Origin: Streptomyces gilvus
GTDB taxonomy: Bacteria > Actinomycetota > Actinomycetes > Streptomycetales > Streptomycetaceae
Assembly: GCF_022513565.1 (NCBI RefSeq)
Contig: NZ_JAKWBE010000006.1
Location: 248,001-312,000, forward strand
Reading direction: 5' to 3'
Length of the DNA: 64,000 nt
Below the pieces are notes generated by a model. That model was not told the origin of the DNA and made no database searches. It was given only the letters and a program-made list of their open reading frames with translations. The position numbers and the translations under genes are program-made. Shown here piece by piece: positions 1 to 8,788 of this stretch. The first letter of the stretch is position 1. Every line of letters starts with the position of its first letter.

Positions 1-584
1 TGAAGATCGACAAGAACTTCGAGTACGTCGGCAACGTCTGGGACCTGCTCAACCCGTATGCCCTGCTCGGTGGCCTGGTGACGCTGACACTGTTCACCTT
101 CCACGGAGCGGTGTTCACGGCGCTCAAGACCGTCGGTGACATCCGGGAACGGGCGCGGAAGCTGGCCCTCAAGGTGGGGCTCGTGGCGGCCGCGCTGGCG
201 CTGGTGTTCCTGCTGTGGACGCAGGTCGACAGCGGCGATGCCAAGAGCCTGGTCGCGCTCGTCGTGGCCGTGGCCGCCCTGGTCGCGGCGCTGGTGGCGA
301 ACCAGGCGGGGCGGGAGGGATGGTCGTTCGCACTGTCCGGGGTCACGATCGTGGCCGCGGTGGCGATGCTCTTCCTCTCCCTCTTCCCGAACGTCATGCC
401 GTCGTCGCTCAACGGGGACTGGAGCCTCACGGTCACCAACGCCTCGTCGAGCCCCTACACCCTGAAGATCATGACCTGGTGCGCCGGGATCGCCACGCCG
501 ATCGTGCTGCTCTACCAGGGCTGGACCTACTGGGTGTTCCGCAAGCGGATCGGTACGCAGCACCTCGCCGAGGCCGCGCACTGA
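1..584 (+). CDS. cydB: Cytochrome bd oxidase subunit II, 3' part (partial)
   Basis: The reading frame is already open at base 3, so the start lies outside the window; 193 residues remain. They contain about five hydrophobic segments, beginning with one around YALLGGLVTLTLF and ending with one around TPIVLLYQGWTYWVF, as in the C-terminal half of CydB. CydB is the membrane subunit that with CydA forms the quinol-oxidising, oxygen-reducing cytochrome bd terminal oxidase. The identification rests on the segment pattern and above all on the next gene, the fused cydCD exporter needed for assembly of this oxidase, 50 bp downstream on the same strand. The stop is TGA and is followed at once by a parS palindrome. 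Confidence 0.88.
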   Translation, partial: KIDKNFEYVGNVWDLLNPYALLGGLVTLTLFTFHGAVFTALKTVGDIRERARKLALKVGLVAAALALVFLLWTQVDSGDAKSLVALVVAVAALVAALVANQAGREGWSFALSGVTIVAAVAMLFLSLFPNVMPSSLNGDWSLTVTNASSSPYTLKIMTWCAGIATPIVLLYQGWTYWVFRKRIGTQHLAEAAH

Positions 585-599
585 TTCCGGTTTGGGGCA

Positions 600-615
600 T
601 GTTTCACGTGAAACA
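600..615. promoter_or_regulatory. parS: parS site (ParB binding), perfect palindrome
   Basis: TGTTTCACGTGAAACA is a perfect 16-base palindrome identical to the bacterial parS consensus. In Streptomyces, parS sites are clustered around oriC and are loaded by ParB for chromosome segregation during sporulation. It lies between cydB and cydCD, 20 bp from a second copy. Confidence 0.95.
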
Positions 616-634
616 TGCCCCTTGAGAAGAGGGT

Positions 635-3600
635 GTGTTTCACGTGAAACCGATCGACCCGCGCCTGCTCCGATATGCCCGCGCCACCCGCCTGTTCATG
701 GTGGCGGTCGTCGGCCTGGGTGCGGTCGGTGCGGCGCTGGTCATCGCTCAGGCCATGCTCATCGCCGAAGTGGTGGTGGGAGCGTTCCAGCACGGGATGC
801 CGGTCGCCGAACTCCGCACTCCCCTGCTGCTGTTGGCGGCCGTCGCCGGTGGCCGGGCGCTGGTCTCCTGGCTCACGGAACTCGCCGCCCACCGGGCCAG
901 CGCCGCGGTGAAGTCGGAGCTGCGGGGGAGGCTGCTGGAGCGGGCCGGCGCGCTGGGTCCGGGGTGGCTGAGCGGGCAGCGCACCGGCTCGCTCGTCGCC
1001 CTGGCCACGCGCGGAGTCGACGCCCTCGACGACTACTTCTCGCGCTATCTGCCGCAGCTGGGGCTGGCGGTGGTCGTGCCGGTGGCCGTGCTGGCCCGGA
1101 TCGTCACCGAGGACTGGGTCTCTGCGGCGATCATCGTCGGCACACTGCCGCTGATCCCCGTCTTCATGATGCTGATCGGCTGGGCGACGCAGTCCCGGAT
1201 GGACCGTCAGTGGAAGCTGCTGTCCCGGTTGTCCGGGCACTTCCTGGACGTCGTGGCGGGGCTGCCGACGCTGAAGGTGTTCGGGCGGGCCAAGGCGCAG
1301 GCCGAGTCGATCAAGCGCATCACCGGTGAGTACCGGCAGGCGACCATGCGGACCCTGCGCATCGCCTTCATCTCCTCCTTCGCCCTGGAACTGCTCTCCA
1401 CGCTCTCGGTGGCACTGGTCGCCGTGACCATCGGCATGCGGCTGGTCCACGGCGAGATGGATCTCTACATCGGCCTCGTCATCCTCGTGCTCGCCCCCGA
1501 GGCGTATCTGCCGCTGCGGCAGGTCGGAGCGCAGTACCACGCCGCGGCGGAGGGCCTGGCCGCCGCCGAGGAGATCTTCGCCGTGCTGGAGACGCCCGTT
1601 CCGGCGTCGGGCACGGCAGCGGTGCCGTCGGGCGCCGTGGCGTTCGAAGGGGTTTCCGTCCGTTACCCGGGCCGGGCCGAGGACGCCGTGTCGGACGTGT
1701 CCTTCTCGGTACGCCCGGGAGAGACGGTCGCGCTGGTCGGACCGAGCGGTGCGGGCAAGTCGACGCTGCTGAACGTGCTGTTGGGGTTCGTGCCGGCCAG
1801 TGCGGGGCGGGTACGGATCGCCGGCACCGACCTCACGGACGTCGATCCGGAGCAGTGGCGCTCACGGATCGCCTGGGTGCCGCAGCGGCCGCATCTGTTC
1901 GCCGGGACCATCGCCGAGAACGTACGGCTGGCCCGTCCCGACGCCGACGAGGCGGCCGTACGCAGGGCGCTGGCGGATGCCGGTGCGCTGGAGTTCGTGG
2001 ACGCGCTGCCCGCCGGCGGCGAGAGCGTGCTCGGTGAGGACGGTGCGGGCCTGTCCGCCGGTCAGCGGCAGCGGCTGGCCCTGGCCCGGGCGTTCCTCGC
2101 GGACCGGCCGGTGCTGCTCCTCGACGAGCCCACGGCCGCGCTGGACGGGACCACCGAGGCCGAGGTCGTGGAAGCGGTACGGCGGCTGGCGGTCGGCCGG
2201 ACGGTGCTGCTGGTGGTGCATCGGCCGGCGCTGCTCGGGGTGGCGGACCGGGTCGTGCGGCTGGCGCAGCCGTCGGTCCCCGCTCCCGTGGAGAATCGGA
2301 CTCCCGCGGCCCCCCGAGCCGTGCAGGAGACCGTTCAGGACATCGCACTCGACGCCGCCGGGGCCACCGAACCCCGCAAGACCAAGGGCGGCGTCCTCGG
2401 CCGCGTCCGTGCCATGTCCGGGCCCCGCCGCAGCCGTCTCGCCCTCGCCCTCCTGCTCGGTTCCCTCGCCCTCGGCAGTGCCGTCGGGCTGATGGCGACC
2501 TCCGGGTGGCTCATCTCGCGGGCCTCGCAGCAGCCGCCGGTGCTGTACCTGATGGTGGCGGTGACGGCGACGCGGGCGTTCGGCATCGGGCGGGCCGTGT
2601 TCCGGTACGCGGAGCGGCTGGTGTCGCACGACGCGGTGCTGCGGATGCTCGCCGACACCCGGGTCGCCGTCTACCGGCGCCTGGAGCGGCTGGCACCCGC
2701 CGGGCTGCGCGACACGCGCCGGGGCGACCTGCTGTCGCGGCTGGTCGCCGACGTCGACGCGTTGCAGGACTACTGGCTGCGCTGGCTGCTGCCCGCCGGT
2801 GCCGCGGTGATCGTCTCCGCCGCCTCCGTCGGCTTCACGGCGTGGCTGCTGCCCGAGGCGGGCGCCGCTCTCGCCGTCGGCCTGCTGGCGGCCGGCGTCG
2901 GTGTCCCGCTGGTCACCGCCACGGTGTCCCGGCACGCGGAGCGCCGACTGGCTCCCGCCCGGGGGGTCCTGGCGACGCGCGTGACCGACCTGCTCACCGG
3001 CACCGCCGAGCTGACGGTGGCGGGCGCTCTGCCCGCCCGTACCGCCGAGGCGCGGCGGGCCGACGGCACGCTCACCCGGATCGCCTCCCGAGCGGCCACC
3101 GCGACCGCGCTCGGCGACGGACTCACCGCGCTGATCTCCGGCCTGACCGTCGCCGCGGCCGCCCTCGCGGGTGCCCAGGGCGTCGCCGACGGCCGGTTGA
3201 ACGGCGTGGCGATGGCCGTGGTCGTGCTCACCCCGCTCGCCGCCTTCGAAGCCGTCCTGGGACTGCCTTTGGCCGTGCAGTACCGCCAGCGGGTACGCAG
3301 GAGCGCGGAGCGGGTGCACGAGGTCCTGGACGCGCCCGAACCGGTACGGGAGCCGCGGCAGCCCAGGCAGGCGCCCGCCTCTCCGTTCCCGGTCGCTCTC
3401 CGGGGCCTCACCGCCCGGTACGCGGGGCAGGAGCGGGACGCCCTCGCCGGCCTCGACCTCACCCTCGACCAAGGGCGCCGGATCGCCGTGGTCGGTCCCT
3501 CCGGCTCCGGCAAGACCACGCTGGCGCAGGTGCTGCTGCGGTTCCTGGACACGGACGCGGGCTCCTACACGCTGGCCGGCGTGGACGCGTACGCCCTCGA

Positions 3601-4135
3601 CGGCGACGACGTCCGGAGGCTCGTCGGGCTGTGTGCGCAGGACGCACACCTCTTCGACAGCTCGGTGCGCGAGAACCTGCTGCTGGCGAAGAAGGACGCC
3701 AGCGAGGACGAACTGCGGGACGTCCTGCGGCGTGCCCGGCTGCTGGACTGGGCCGACGGCTTGCCGGACGGGCTCGACACCCTCGTAGGCGAGCACGGGG
3801 CACGGCTGTCCGGCGGGCAGCGGCAGCGGCTCGCGCTGGCCCGTGCCCTCCTGGCCGACTTCCCGGTGCTGGTGCTCGACGAGCCCGCCGAGCACCTCGA
3901 TCTGACGACGGCCGACGCGCTCACCGCCGATCTCCTGGCCGCCACCGAGGGCCGTACCACTCTGCTCATCACGCACCGGCTGGCCGGGCTGGAAGCGGTG
4001 GACGAGGTCGTCGTACTCGACGGGGGACGGGTCGTGCAGCGTGGGACGTACGCCGAACTGGCCGCCGTTCCCGGGCCGCTGCGGGCGATGGTGGAACGGG
4101 AGGCGGAGACGGAGTCGCTGGTGGGAGCGGCGTAG
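635..4135 (+). CDS. cydCD: Fused CydD-CydC type ABC exporter (cytochrome bd assembly)
   Basis: This 1166-residue protein joins two complete ABC exporter half-transporters. The first half has membrane segments in about residues 15-290, a Walker A GPSGAGKST near residue 370 and a signature LSAGQRQRLALARA near 473. The second half repeats this, with GPSGSGKTT near 953 and LSGGQRQRLALARAL near 1059. In E. coli, CydD and CydC are separate and form a heterodimer that exports glutathione and cysteine and is required for cytochrome bd assembly; actinobacteria often fuse them. The gene follows cydB as expected for a cyd operon. The GTG start at 635 is preceded by an AGAGGG ribosome site and lies in a parS site. 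It ends 9 bp from the convergent HAD gene. Confidence 0.93.
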   Translation: MFHVKPIDPRLLRYARATRLFMVAVVGLGAVGAALVIAQAMLIAEVVVGAFQHGMPVAELRTPLLLLAAVAGGRALVSWLTELAAHRASAAVKSELRGRLLERAGALGPGWLSGQRTGSLVALATRGVDALDDYFSRYLPQLGLAVVVPVAVLARIVTEDWVSAAIIVGTLPLIPVFMMLIGWATQSRMDRQWKLLSRLSGHFLDVVAGLPTLKVFGRAKAQAESIKRITGEYRQATMRTLRIAFISSFALELLSTLSVALVAVTIGMRLVHGEMDLYIGLVILVLAPEAYLPLRQVGAQYHAAAEGLAAAEEIFAVLETPVPASGTAAVPSGAVAFEGVSVRYPGRAEDAVSDVSFSVRPGETVALVGPSGAGKSTLLNVLLGFVPASAGRVRIAGTDLTDVDPEQWRSRIAWVPQRPHLFAGTIAENVRLARPDADEAAVRRALADAGALEFVDALPAGGESVLGEDGAGLSAGQRQRLALARAFLADRPVLLLDEPTAALDGTTEAEVVEAVRRLAVGRTVLLVVHRPALLGVADRVVRLAQPSVPAPVENRTPAAPRAVQETVQDIALDAAGATEPRKTKGGVLGRVRAMSGPRRSRLALALLLGSLALGSAVGLMATSGWLISRASQQPPVLYLMVAVTATRAFGIGRAVFRYAERLVSHDAVLRMLADTRVAVYRRLERLAPAGLRDTRRGDLLSRLVADVDALQDYWLRWLLPAGAAVIVSAASVGFTAWLLPEAGAALAVGLLAAGVGVPLVTATVSRHAERRLAPARGVLATRVTDLLTGTAELTVAGALPARTAEARRADGTLTRIASRAATATALGDGLTALISGLTVAAAALAGAQGVADGRLNGVAMAVVVLTPLAAFEAVLGLPLAVQYRQRVRRSAERVHEVLDAPEPVREPRQPRQAPASPFPVALRGLTARYAGQERDALAGLDLTLDQGRRIAVVGPSGSGKTTLAQVLLRFLDTDAGSYTLAGVDAYALDGDDVRRLVGLCAQDAHLFDSSVRENLLLAKKDASEDELRDVLRRARLLDWADGLPDGLDTLVGEHGARLSGGQRQRLALARALLADFPVLVLDEPAEHLDLTTADALTADLLAATEGRTTLLITHRLAGLEAVDEVVVLDGGRVVQRGTYAELAAVPGPLRAMVEREAETESLVGAA
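636..651. promoter_or_regulatory. parS: parS site overlapping the cydCD start codon
   Basis: TGTTTCACGTGAAACC matches the parS consensus at 15 of 16 positions (the last base differs). It begins at the second base of the cydCD GTG start codon, so codons 1 to 6 (MFHVKP) are written by the site. Its centre is 36 bp from that of the perfect site at 600-615, making a close pair. Confidence 0.92.
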
Positions 4136-4144
4136 GACCGGCGA

Positions 4145-5014
4145 CTACGGCCGCTCGGTGAGCATCCGCTCGATCACGACCGCCACCCCGTCGTCGTTGT
4201 TGGCGACCGTCTGGCCCGACGCGGCCGCGATGACGTCGGGGTGGGCGTTGCCCATGGCGTACGAACGGCCCGCCCACGTCAGCATCTCGACGTCGTTCGG
4301 CATGTCCCCGAACGCGACGACCTCCTCGTGCGAGATGCCGCGCTCGGCACAGCACAGGGCGAGTGTGCTGGCCTTGGAGACGCCGGGGCCGCTGAGCTCG
4401 AGCAGGGCGCTGGGGCTGGAGCGGGTGACGGTGGCGCGGTCGCCGATGGCGAGACGGGCCAGGGTGAGGAAGGCGTCCGGATCGATCGTGGGGTGGTAGG
4501 CGAGGATCTTCAGCACCGGTTCCGCGGCGCCGGGGCCGTCCGGCGCGAGCAGATCCTCGGCGAGGGCGAGGTTGTCCGGGATCTCCATGTGCAGGGCGGG
4601 GTAGTCCGGCTCCTGGTGGAAGCCGTAGGTCTGCTCGATCGCGTACACCGTGCCCGGTGCCGCCTCCCGCAGCAGCAGCGCGGCGTCCAACGCGTTCTCC
4701 CGCGCCAGCTCCCGCACCTTCACGAAGCGGTGGGCGCCGGGGCCGCCGTGCAGGTCCACCACGGCGGCGCCGTTGCCGCAGATCGCCAGGCCGTGGCCGT
4801 GCACATGGTCGCTGACGACGTCCATCCAGCGGGCCGGCCGTCCGGTGACGAAGAAGACCTCGATGCCCGCTTCCTCGGCGGCGGCGAGAGCGGCGACCGT
4901 GCGCGGGGAGACCGACTTGTCGTCCCGCAGCAGGGTGCCGTCGAGATCGGTGGCTATGAGCCGCGGCGGTACGGCTGCGGCCGGGGTCTCGGGCTGTCGA
5001 GTCGCTGAGGTCAC
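4145..5014 (-). CDS. HAD-superfamily (Cof-type) sugar-phosphate phosphatase
   Basis: A cytosolic HAD phosphatase of 289 residues. Motif I is ATDLDGTLL near residue 23, with the nucleophile Asp. The later motif [10 protein letters not shown] carries the Mg-binding acidic residues, and the cap between them is the C2 type of the Cof/YbiV subfamily. Substrates in this family are phosphosugars and other small phosphates; none can be named here. I chose the GTG at 5014 because it has a GGGAGAA ribosome site and sits just before the conserved domain; a longer frame to 5125 adds only Pro/Ala/Arg-rich sequence encoded by a tandem repeat. A paralogue lies next to serS at 15537-16337. Confidence 0.85.
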   Translation of the reverse strand: MTSATRQPETPAAAVPPRLIATDLDGTLLRDDKSVSPRTVAALAAAEEAGIEVFFVTGRPARWMDVVSDHVHGHGLAICGNGAAVVDLHGGPGAHRFVKVRELARENALDAALLLREAAPGTVYAIEQTYGFHQEPDYPALHMEIPDNLALAEDLLAPDGPGAAEPVLKILAYHPTIDPDAFLTLARLAIGDRATVTRSSPSALLELSGPGVSKASTLALCCAERGISHEEVVAFGDMPNDVEMLTWAGRSYAMGNAHPDVIAAASGQTVANNDDGVAVVIERMLTERP

Positions 5015-5063
5015 CGCGCCATTCTCCCGCACATGCCCGCGCGACCGTGCGGGAGCGCCCACA

Positions 5064-5117
5064 GGTGGGGCACGGGCAGGTGGCGCACGGGCGGTGGGGC
5101 ACGGGGCGGTGGGGCGC
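5064..5117. repeat. Short tandem repeat, about 14-15 bp unit, 3.7 copies
   Basis: Units of the form GGTGGGGCACGGGC repeat at 5064, 5079 and 5093, with a partial fourth copy at 5108. The array fills most of the 120 bp gap between the start of the HAD gene and the end of the oxidoreductase gene. Confidence 0.8.
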
Positions 5118-5134
5118 GAAGACACCCCGAGAGG

Positions 5135-6040
5135 TCAGCCCAGCTGGGCGGGCGCCTCCATGGCGATCTGCTCGAAGACCTTCTCGTCGGCGGCGAAGAC
5201 GGTGTCGGGGATGGGCCAGTGGATCACGATCTCGGTGAAGCCGAGTTCCCGGTGCCGGCCCGCGAAGTCCACGAACGCGTCCAGCGACTCCAGCGGGCGG
5301 CCACGGTCCGGGGTGAAACCGGTGAGCAGGATCTTGTCCATGTCCGTCGTGTTCCGGCCGGTCGCGGCACACGCGTCGGCGAGGTTCTCGGCCTGTCCGC
5401 GCATGGCTTGAACCGACTGTTCCGGAGTGCCGTTCTCGTACAGCCGGGGGTCCCCCGTGGTCACCCATGCCTGTCCGTACCGCGCGGCCAGCTTCAGCCC
5501 GCGGGGTCCGGTGGCGGCGATGGCGAAGGGCAGCCGGGGCCGCTGTACACAGCCGGGGATGTTGCGCGCCTCGTGCGCCGAGTAGAAGTCGCCCCCGTAC
5601 GACACCTCGTCCTCGGTCAGCAGCCGGTCCAGCAGCGGCACGAACTCAGCGAAACGGTTCGCCCGTTCGCGCGGGGTCCACGGCTCCTGACCGAGCGCGG
5701 TGGCGTCGAAGCCGGTGCCGCCCGCGCCGATGCCGAGGGTGATCCGGCCGCCGGAGATGTCGTCGAGGGAGATCAGCTCCTTGGCGAGAGTGACCGGGTG
5801 CCGGAAGTTCGGCGAGGTCACCAGCGTGCCCAGGCGCAGCCGCTCGGTGACGGCCGCGGCGGCGGTCAGCGTCGGCACGGCGCCGAACCACGGGCCGTCC
5901 CGGAACGGGACCCGCCAGGAGAGATGGTCGTAGGTGTAGGCGGTGTGGAAGCCGAGCTGCTCGGCCCGCTGCCATGCCGTACGGCCGCCCTCGTGCCAGC
6001 GGCGGTGCGGAAGGATCACGGTGCTCAGACGCAGACTCAT
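5135..6040 (-). CDS. LLM-class F420-dependent oxidoreductase
   Basis: A 301-residue protein of the luciferase-like monooxygenase fold. The N-terminus ([13 protein letters not shown], then [17 protein letters not shown]) and the later segment [20 protein letters not shown] are typical of the F420-binding TIM-barrel subfamily common in actinobacteria. Such enzymes use reduced or oxidised deazaflavin F420 in the cytosol; the substrate is unknown. The ATG at 6040 is preferred because homologous domains begin there, although its ribosome site is weak. An in-frame ATG at 6094 would add 18 residues read through a parS site, which argues against it. FMN use cannot be excluded. Confidence 0.8.
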   Translation of the reverse strand: MSLRLSTVILPHRRWHEGGRTAWQRAEQLGFHTAYTYDHLSWRVPFRDGPWFGAVPTLTAAAAVTERLRLGTLVTSPNFRHPVTLAKELISLDDISGGRITLGIGAGGTGFDATALGQEPWTPRERANRFAEFVPLLDRLLTEDEVSYGGDFYSAHEARNIPGCVQRPRLPFAIAATGPRGLKLAARYGQAWVTTGDPRLYENGTPEQSVQAMRGQAENLADACAATGRNTTDMDKILLTGFTPDRGRPLESLDAFVDFAGRHRELGFTEIVIHWPIPDTVFAADEKVFEQIAMEAPAQLG

Positions 6041-6064
6041 GTCTCGAGCGTAAGCGGGCGACGG

Positions 6065-6080
6065 GGTTTCACGTGAAACG
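6065..6080. promoter_or_regulatory. parS: parS-like site (14-base perfect core)
   Basis: The sequence GGTTTCACGTGAAACG contains the 14-base palindromic core GTTTCACGTGAAAC; the two outermost bases differ from consensus. It lies in the short gap upstream of the F420-type oxidoreductase, about 5.4 kb from the pair near cydCD. Confidence 0.85.
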
Positions 6081-6090
6081 GTCACCAACG

Positions 6091-6549
6091 TCATCGCACG
6101 CGGCCGCTGAGCCAGGGGGTGAGGGTGAGCATCGGCAGGTACTCGCGATGCGTACGGTCACCGGGCAGCGGCACGATCAGGAAGTAGCCGGGCGGAAAGC
6201 GGCGGCTCTTGACGTGGGCGAGATCGTCGAAGAGGGAGCGGAGGAAGGCGGGGACGTCGTCGCGGGCGATGTCGGGGCACTGGACGCCCTCGACCTCGAT
6301 CAGCGCGTCGTCGTCCGGGTAGAGCCGCACACTCACCCGGGGCAGTCCGCCGAACTCGGCATACGCCTCGTGCGGCAGGGAGCCGTCCGGGTCGGTGGTG
6401 ACGCCGATGCCCGCGGCGGTGCGGCGGGAGGTCTGGTCGGCGCCGATGTCGTGGCTCACCTCGATCTCGCGCGCGTACTCGGCCGCGATGGCGCACAGGG
6501 CGTTGACGGCGGCCTGGGTGGTGGGCAGATGGTCCATACCTTGGATCAT
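6091..6549 (-). CDS. Conserved hypothetical protein, 152 aa
   Basis: I do not recognise a named family. The protein is acidic and soluble with no signal peptide or membrane segment. It contains VSVRLYPDDDALIEVEGVQC, followed by a segment on fitting a short C-terminal domain (FPPGYFLIVPLPG). It starts 6 bp after the stop of kptA, with no clear ribosome site, so translation may be coupled to kptA. A second ATG at 6537 is possible, but an AAGG there is only one base from the codon. The coding frame shows the strong GC-rich third position of its neighbours, which supports it being a real gene. Confidence 0.7.
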   Translation of the reverse strand: MIQGMDHLPTTQAAVNALCAIAAEYAREIEVSHDIGADQTSRRTAAGIGVTTDPDGSLPHEAYAEFGGLPRVSVRLYPDDDALIEVEGVQCPDIARDDVPAFLRSLFDDLAHVKSRRFPPGYFLIVPLPGDRTHREYLPMLTLTPWLSGRVR

Positions 6550-6555
6550 GCAGGC

Positions 6556-7104
6556 TCAGTGCGCTTCGGGGAACCTCAGGTATCGCGGCGGTACGGCCTG
6601 TGTCAGCCACACGCCGTTGGCGCTGACGTGGAAGACATGGCCGTCGCGGTGCATGGCGCCCGCGTCCACGGAGAGCACGACGGGCCGCCCGCGGCGCGCG
6701 CCGACCCGGGTCGCCGTCTCACGGTCCGCGGAGAGATGGACGTCGTGCCGGTTCATGGGGCGCAGCCCCTCGGCACGGATCGCGTCCAGGTAGCGGGCCA
6801 CGGTGCCGTGGTAGAGGTACGGCGGCGGGGTCGCCGGGGGGAGGCCCAGTTCGACCTCGATGCTGTGGCCCTGGCTGGCGCGGATCCGGGTGCCGTCGAT
6901 CGCGAAGCGCTTCTTGTCGTTGTGGGCGACCACATGGTCGAGTTCGTCGCGGGTGAAGCGGAAGTCGTGGGCGGCGGCCGCGGCGATCAGCACGTCGATC
7001 TCGACCCAGCCGGCCTCGTCCAGCGTGAGCCCGATCCGCTCGGGCTGATGGCGCAGGTGCTTCGAGAGGTACTTCGACACCTTGACGGTGCGTCTTTCAT
7101 CCAT
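6556..7104 (-). CDS. kptA: RNA 2'-phosphotransferase (KptA/Tpt1 family)
   Basis: This 182-residue protein carries the KptA hallmarks: an N-terminal winged helix with SKYLSKHLRHQPERIGL, then RASQGHS and LYHGT, which hold the NAD- and phosphate-binding residues. The family transfers an internal RNA 2'-phosphate to NAD, giving ADP-ribose 1'',2''-cyclic phosphate. In yeast this finishes tRNA splicing; bacteria lack that pathway, so the bacterial substrate is uncertain. The ATG at 7104 gives the usual family length and begins MDERRTVKVSKYL; the frame is open further upstream, into the DnaA-box region, without a good start. Confidence 0.92.
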   Translation of the reverse strand: MDERRTVKVSKYLSKHLRHQPERIGLTLDEAGWVEIDVLIAAAAAHDFRFTRDELDHVVAHNDKKRFAIDGTRIRASQGHSIEVELGLPPATPPPYLYHGTVARYLDAIRAEGLRPMNRHDVHLSADRETATRVGARRGRPVVLSVDAGAMHRDGHVFHVSANGVWLTQAVPPRYLRFPEAH

Positions 7105-7160
7105 CCGCTCAGCATGACGGGAGAGACGCGCGTCACGCAGATTATTTTCGCCCGGAGGTT

Positions 7161-7214
7161 TGATCCACAACCAACTGTAGTTATCCACAGGCCACTTGGC
7201 AGTTCTGTGGACAA
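7161..7214. promoter_or_regulatory. Cluster of three DnaA boxes
   Basis: TTATCCACA at 7181-7189 (plus) and TTGTCCACA at 7206-7214 (minus, read as TGTGGACAA) are perfect DnaA boxes; TGATCCACA at 7161-7169 has one mismatch. They sit in the 122 bp gap between kptA and the MerR gene. DnaA could bind here outside oriC. Confidence 0.75.
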
Positions 7215-7226
7215 CTCCCCGACATG

Positions 7227-8165
7227 TCAGCCCTCTTCGTCAAGATCCACTGGGGGCCCACCCCTTGACGTGAGCGCGTCCAACTCCCGTGCCCGCACCT
7301 CCCGTTCAGCCGCCAACGTCACGAACTCCGCCACCCGCTCCGCCCCAACCAGTCCCTCCACCGCCCGAATCGTCTCCTCGGGCAGGACCACGGAGCGTGA
7401 CACGGACCGTCCTTCCGGCACATCCCCGTTCTCCAACTGCTGGCGGAGATGCCGCACCGCCAACGACCGCATCGCCCGCGCCAGTTCCGCGTCCACCGTC
7501 TGCCGCGCCAGCGGCCGCAGACGCCGTACCAGGGAGGCCGCCTCGGCCGCGTCCGCGTCGGTCGGACGGTGCGGTCCCCGCAGATAGCGAGCGAAGACGT
7601 GCTCGGTGGTGAACTCCAGGAAACGGACGGCGATGTGCTCGACCTGCCCCCTCAACTCCCGCAGATGACCGGAGATCGCGGACAGGGGAACACCGGCGGC
7701 GTACAACTCGGCCGCGACCGCCAGCTCTTGGGGGCTGGGCACGAGGAAGATCTCCTCGCCACCGGGCACCCGCTCCAGCACCCCGAGTTCCACCGCCTCG
7801 GCGACCGCCTGGTCATCGGGGGAGCCACCGAACCGTTCGTCCAGCTCGGCGCGTGAGATCCGTACCGCCTCCTCGTCGGTCCACGGTCCGTCCACCTCGG
7901 CGACCAGCCCCAGCACCCCGCCGAGCCCCCGGCCGGCGTCCCACGCCTCCAGGAGCTCCTTGATGGACGCCAGGGTGTAGCCGCGGCCGAGGAGGTCGGC
8001 GATCTGGCGCAGACGGACGAGATGGGCGTCGGAGTAGACGTTGGCACGGCCCCGGCGCTCGGGACGGGGGAGCAGCCCGCGGTCCTGGTAGGCGCGGATC
8101 GTACGGACCGTGGCGCCGCTGCGGTGCGCCAGATCCTCGATCCGGTATCCGTCCCTCCCGCTCAC
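7227..8165 (-). CDS. MerR-family transcriptional regulator
   Basis: A 312-residue protein with an N-terminal MerR winged-helix domain (YRIEDLAHRSGATVRTIRAYQDRGLLPRPER, residues about 7-37) and the continuing VYSDAHLVRLRQIADLLGRGY. The long C-terminal region has no obvious ligand-binding cysteines, so a metal sensor of the MerR/CueR kind is unlikely. The GTG start at 8165 has GAGGAGAG seven bases upstream and overlaps the stop of the preceding gene as GTGA, so the regulator is probably translated with it. It may control this run of genes; the targets are not visible from the sequence. Confidence 0.87.
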   Translation of the reverse strand: MSGRDGYRIEDLAHRSGATVRTIRAYQDRGLLPRPERRGRANVYSDAHLVRLRQIADLLGRGYTLASIKELLEAWDAGRGLGGVLGLVAEVDGPWTDEEAVRISRAELDERFGGSPDDQAVAEAVELGVLERVPGGEEIFLVPSPQELAVAAELYAAGVPLSAISGHLRELRGQVEHIAVRFLEFTTEHVFARYLRGPHRPTDADAAEAASLVRRLRPLARQTVDAELARAMRSLAVRHLRQQLENGDVPEGRSVSRSVVLPEETIRAVEGLVGAERVAEFVTLAAEREVRARELDALTSRGGPPVDLDEEG

Positions 8166-8788
8166 GCCGCTCTCCTCGCGGCGGGTGAGCTGCACAGGTA
8201 CGCGACCGCGCGGCTCAACGACCCTTCCTGCGAGGGGTGGTAGGACCGCCGGACATACCGCGGAATCGCCGCGCCGAGGTCTTTCCAGGCCGGCAACAGA
8301 CCTTTGCGCACGGCCTTGTCGTGCTCCGCCAGGGAGTAGCCGACGGCCAGGATCCGGTCGCCGAGCACCGCCGTGAACTGCTCGATCGCGGCGACGACCG
8401 CGAGCCGGAAGCGCAGCCACTCGCGCGCGGGCAGCGGCGCGTGCAAAGGGGGTCGCTCGCCCAGCAGCCTCTCGAAGAGGAAGTCGACGTACCAGGTGAA
8501 GTGCGCGGTTTCGAGCCGCTGGGCCGCCAGATGGTCCAGCACGTACGCGTGCTGCTCGCTGTGCGTGGCCTCCTGGCCCATGAACCCCTTGACGTCCGCG
8601 AGCAGTTCGGGATCCCCGGCCAGCGGCAGCCCTTCCTTGAACCCCTTCACGAACCACCGCTCACCGGCCGGCAGCACCAGGTGCAGCACATTGATCACGC
8701 GCGTCGCGGTCGGCTCGCCCGGTATCCAGTGCAGCGGCGTGCGCGACCAGTCGAAGGACACCCGCCGGGGTGCGATCGGCGCGCTCAC
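8162..8788 (-). CDS. Predicted metal-dependent hydrolase (PF10118-like)
   Basis: The 208-residue product is helical and resembles the family of predicted metal-dependent hydrolases. Conserved His and Glu occur in patterns such as VLHLVLPAGERWFVK, GQEATHSEQHAYVLDHL and AAIEQFTAVLGD, consistent with a ferritin-like four-helix bundle holding a di-metal site. The enzyme activity is not established. Genes of this family often stand next to SDR/alpha-beta hydrolase genes, as here. The GTG start at 8788 overlaps the stop of that gene (GTGA), and its own stop overlaps the MerR start. Confidence 0.78.
   Translation of the reverse strand: MSAPIAPRRVSFDWSRTPLHWIPGEPTATRVINVLHLVLPAGERWFVKGFKEGLPLAGDPELLADVKGFMGQEATHSEQHAYVLDHLAAQRLETAHFTWYVDFLFERLLGERPPLHAPLPAREWLRFRLAVVAAIEQFTAVLGDRILAVGYSLAEHDKAVRKGLLPAWKDLGAAIPRYVRRSYHPSQEGSLSRAVAYLCSSPAARRAA

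Noticed and set aside
527-1540. Long antisense open frame over cydCD (337 codons), with similar long frames at 1862-3976, 18355-20688, 20235-22550, 27157-29970 and 55228-57822
   Set aside because: They lie opposite genes with clear domains, and their compositions (Arg, Gly, Pro, His, Gln rich with no motifs) are the shadow of GC-biased codons. High-GC genomes give such frames by chance.
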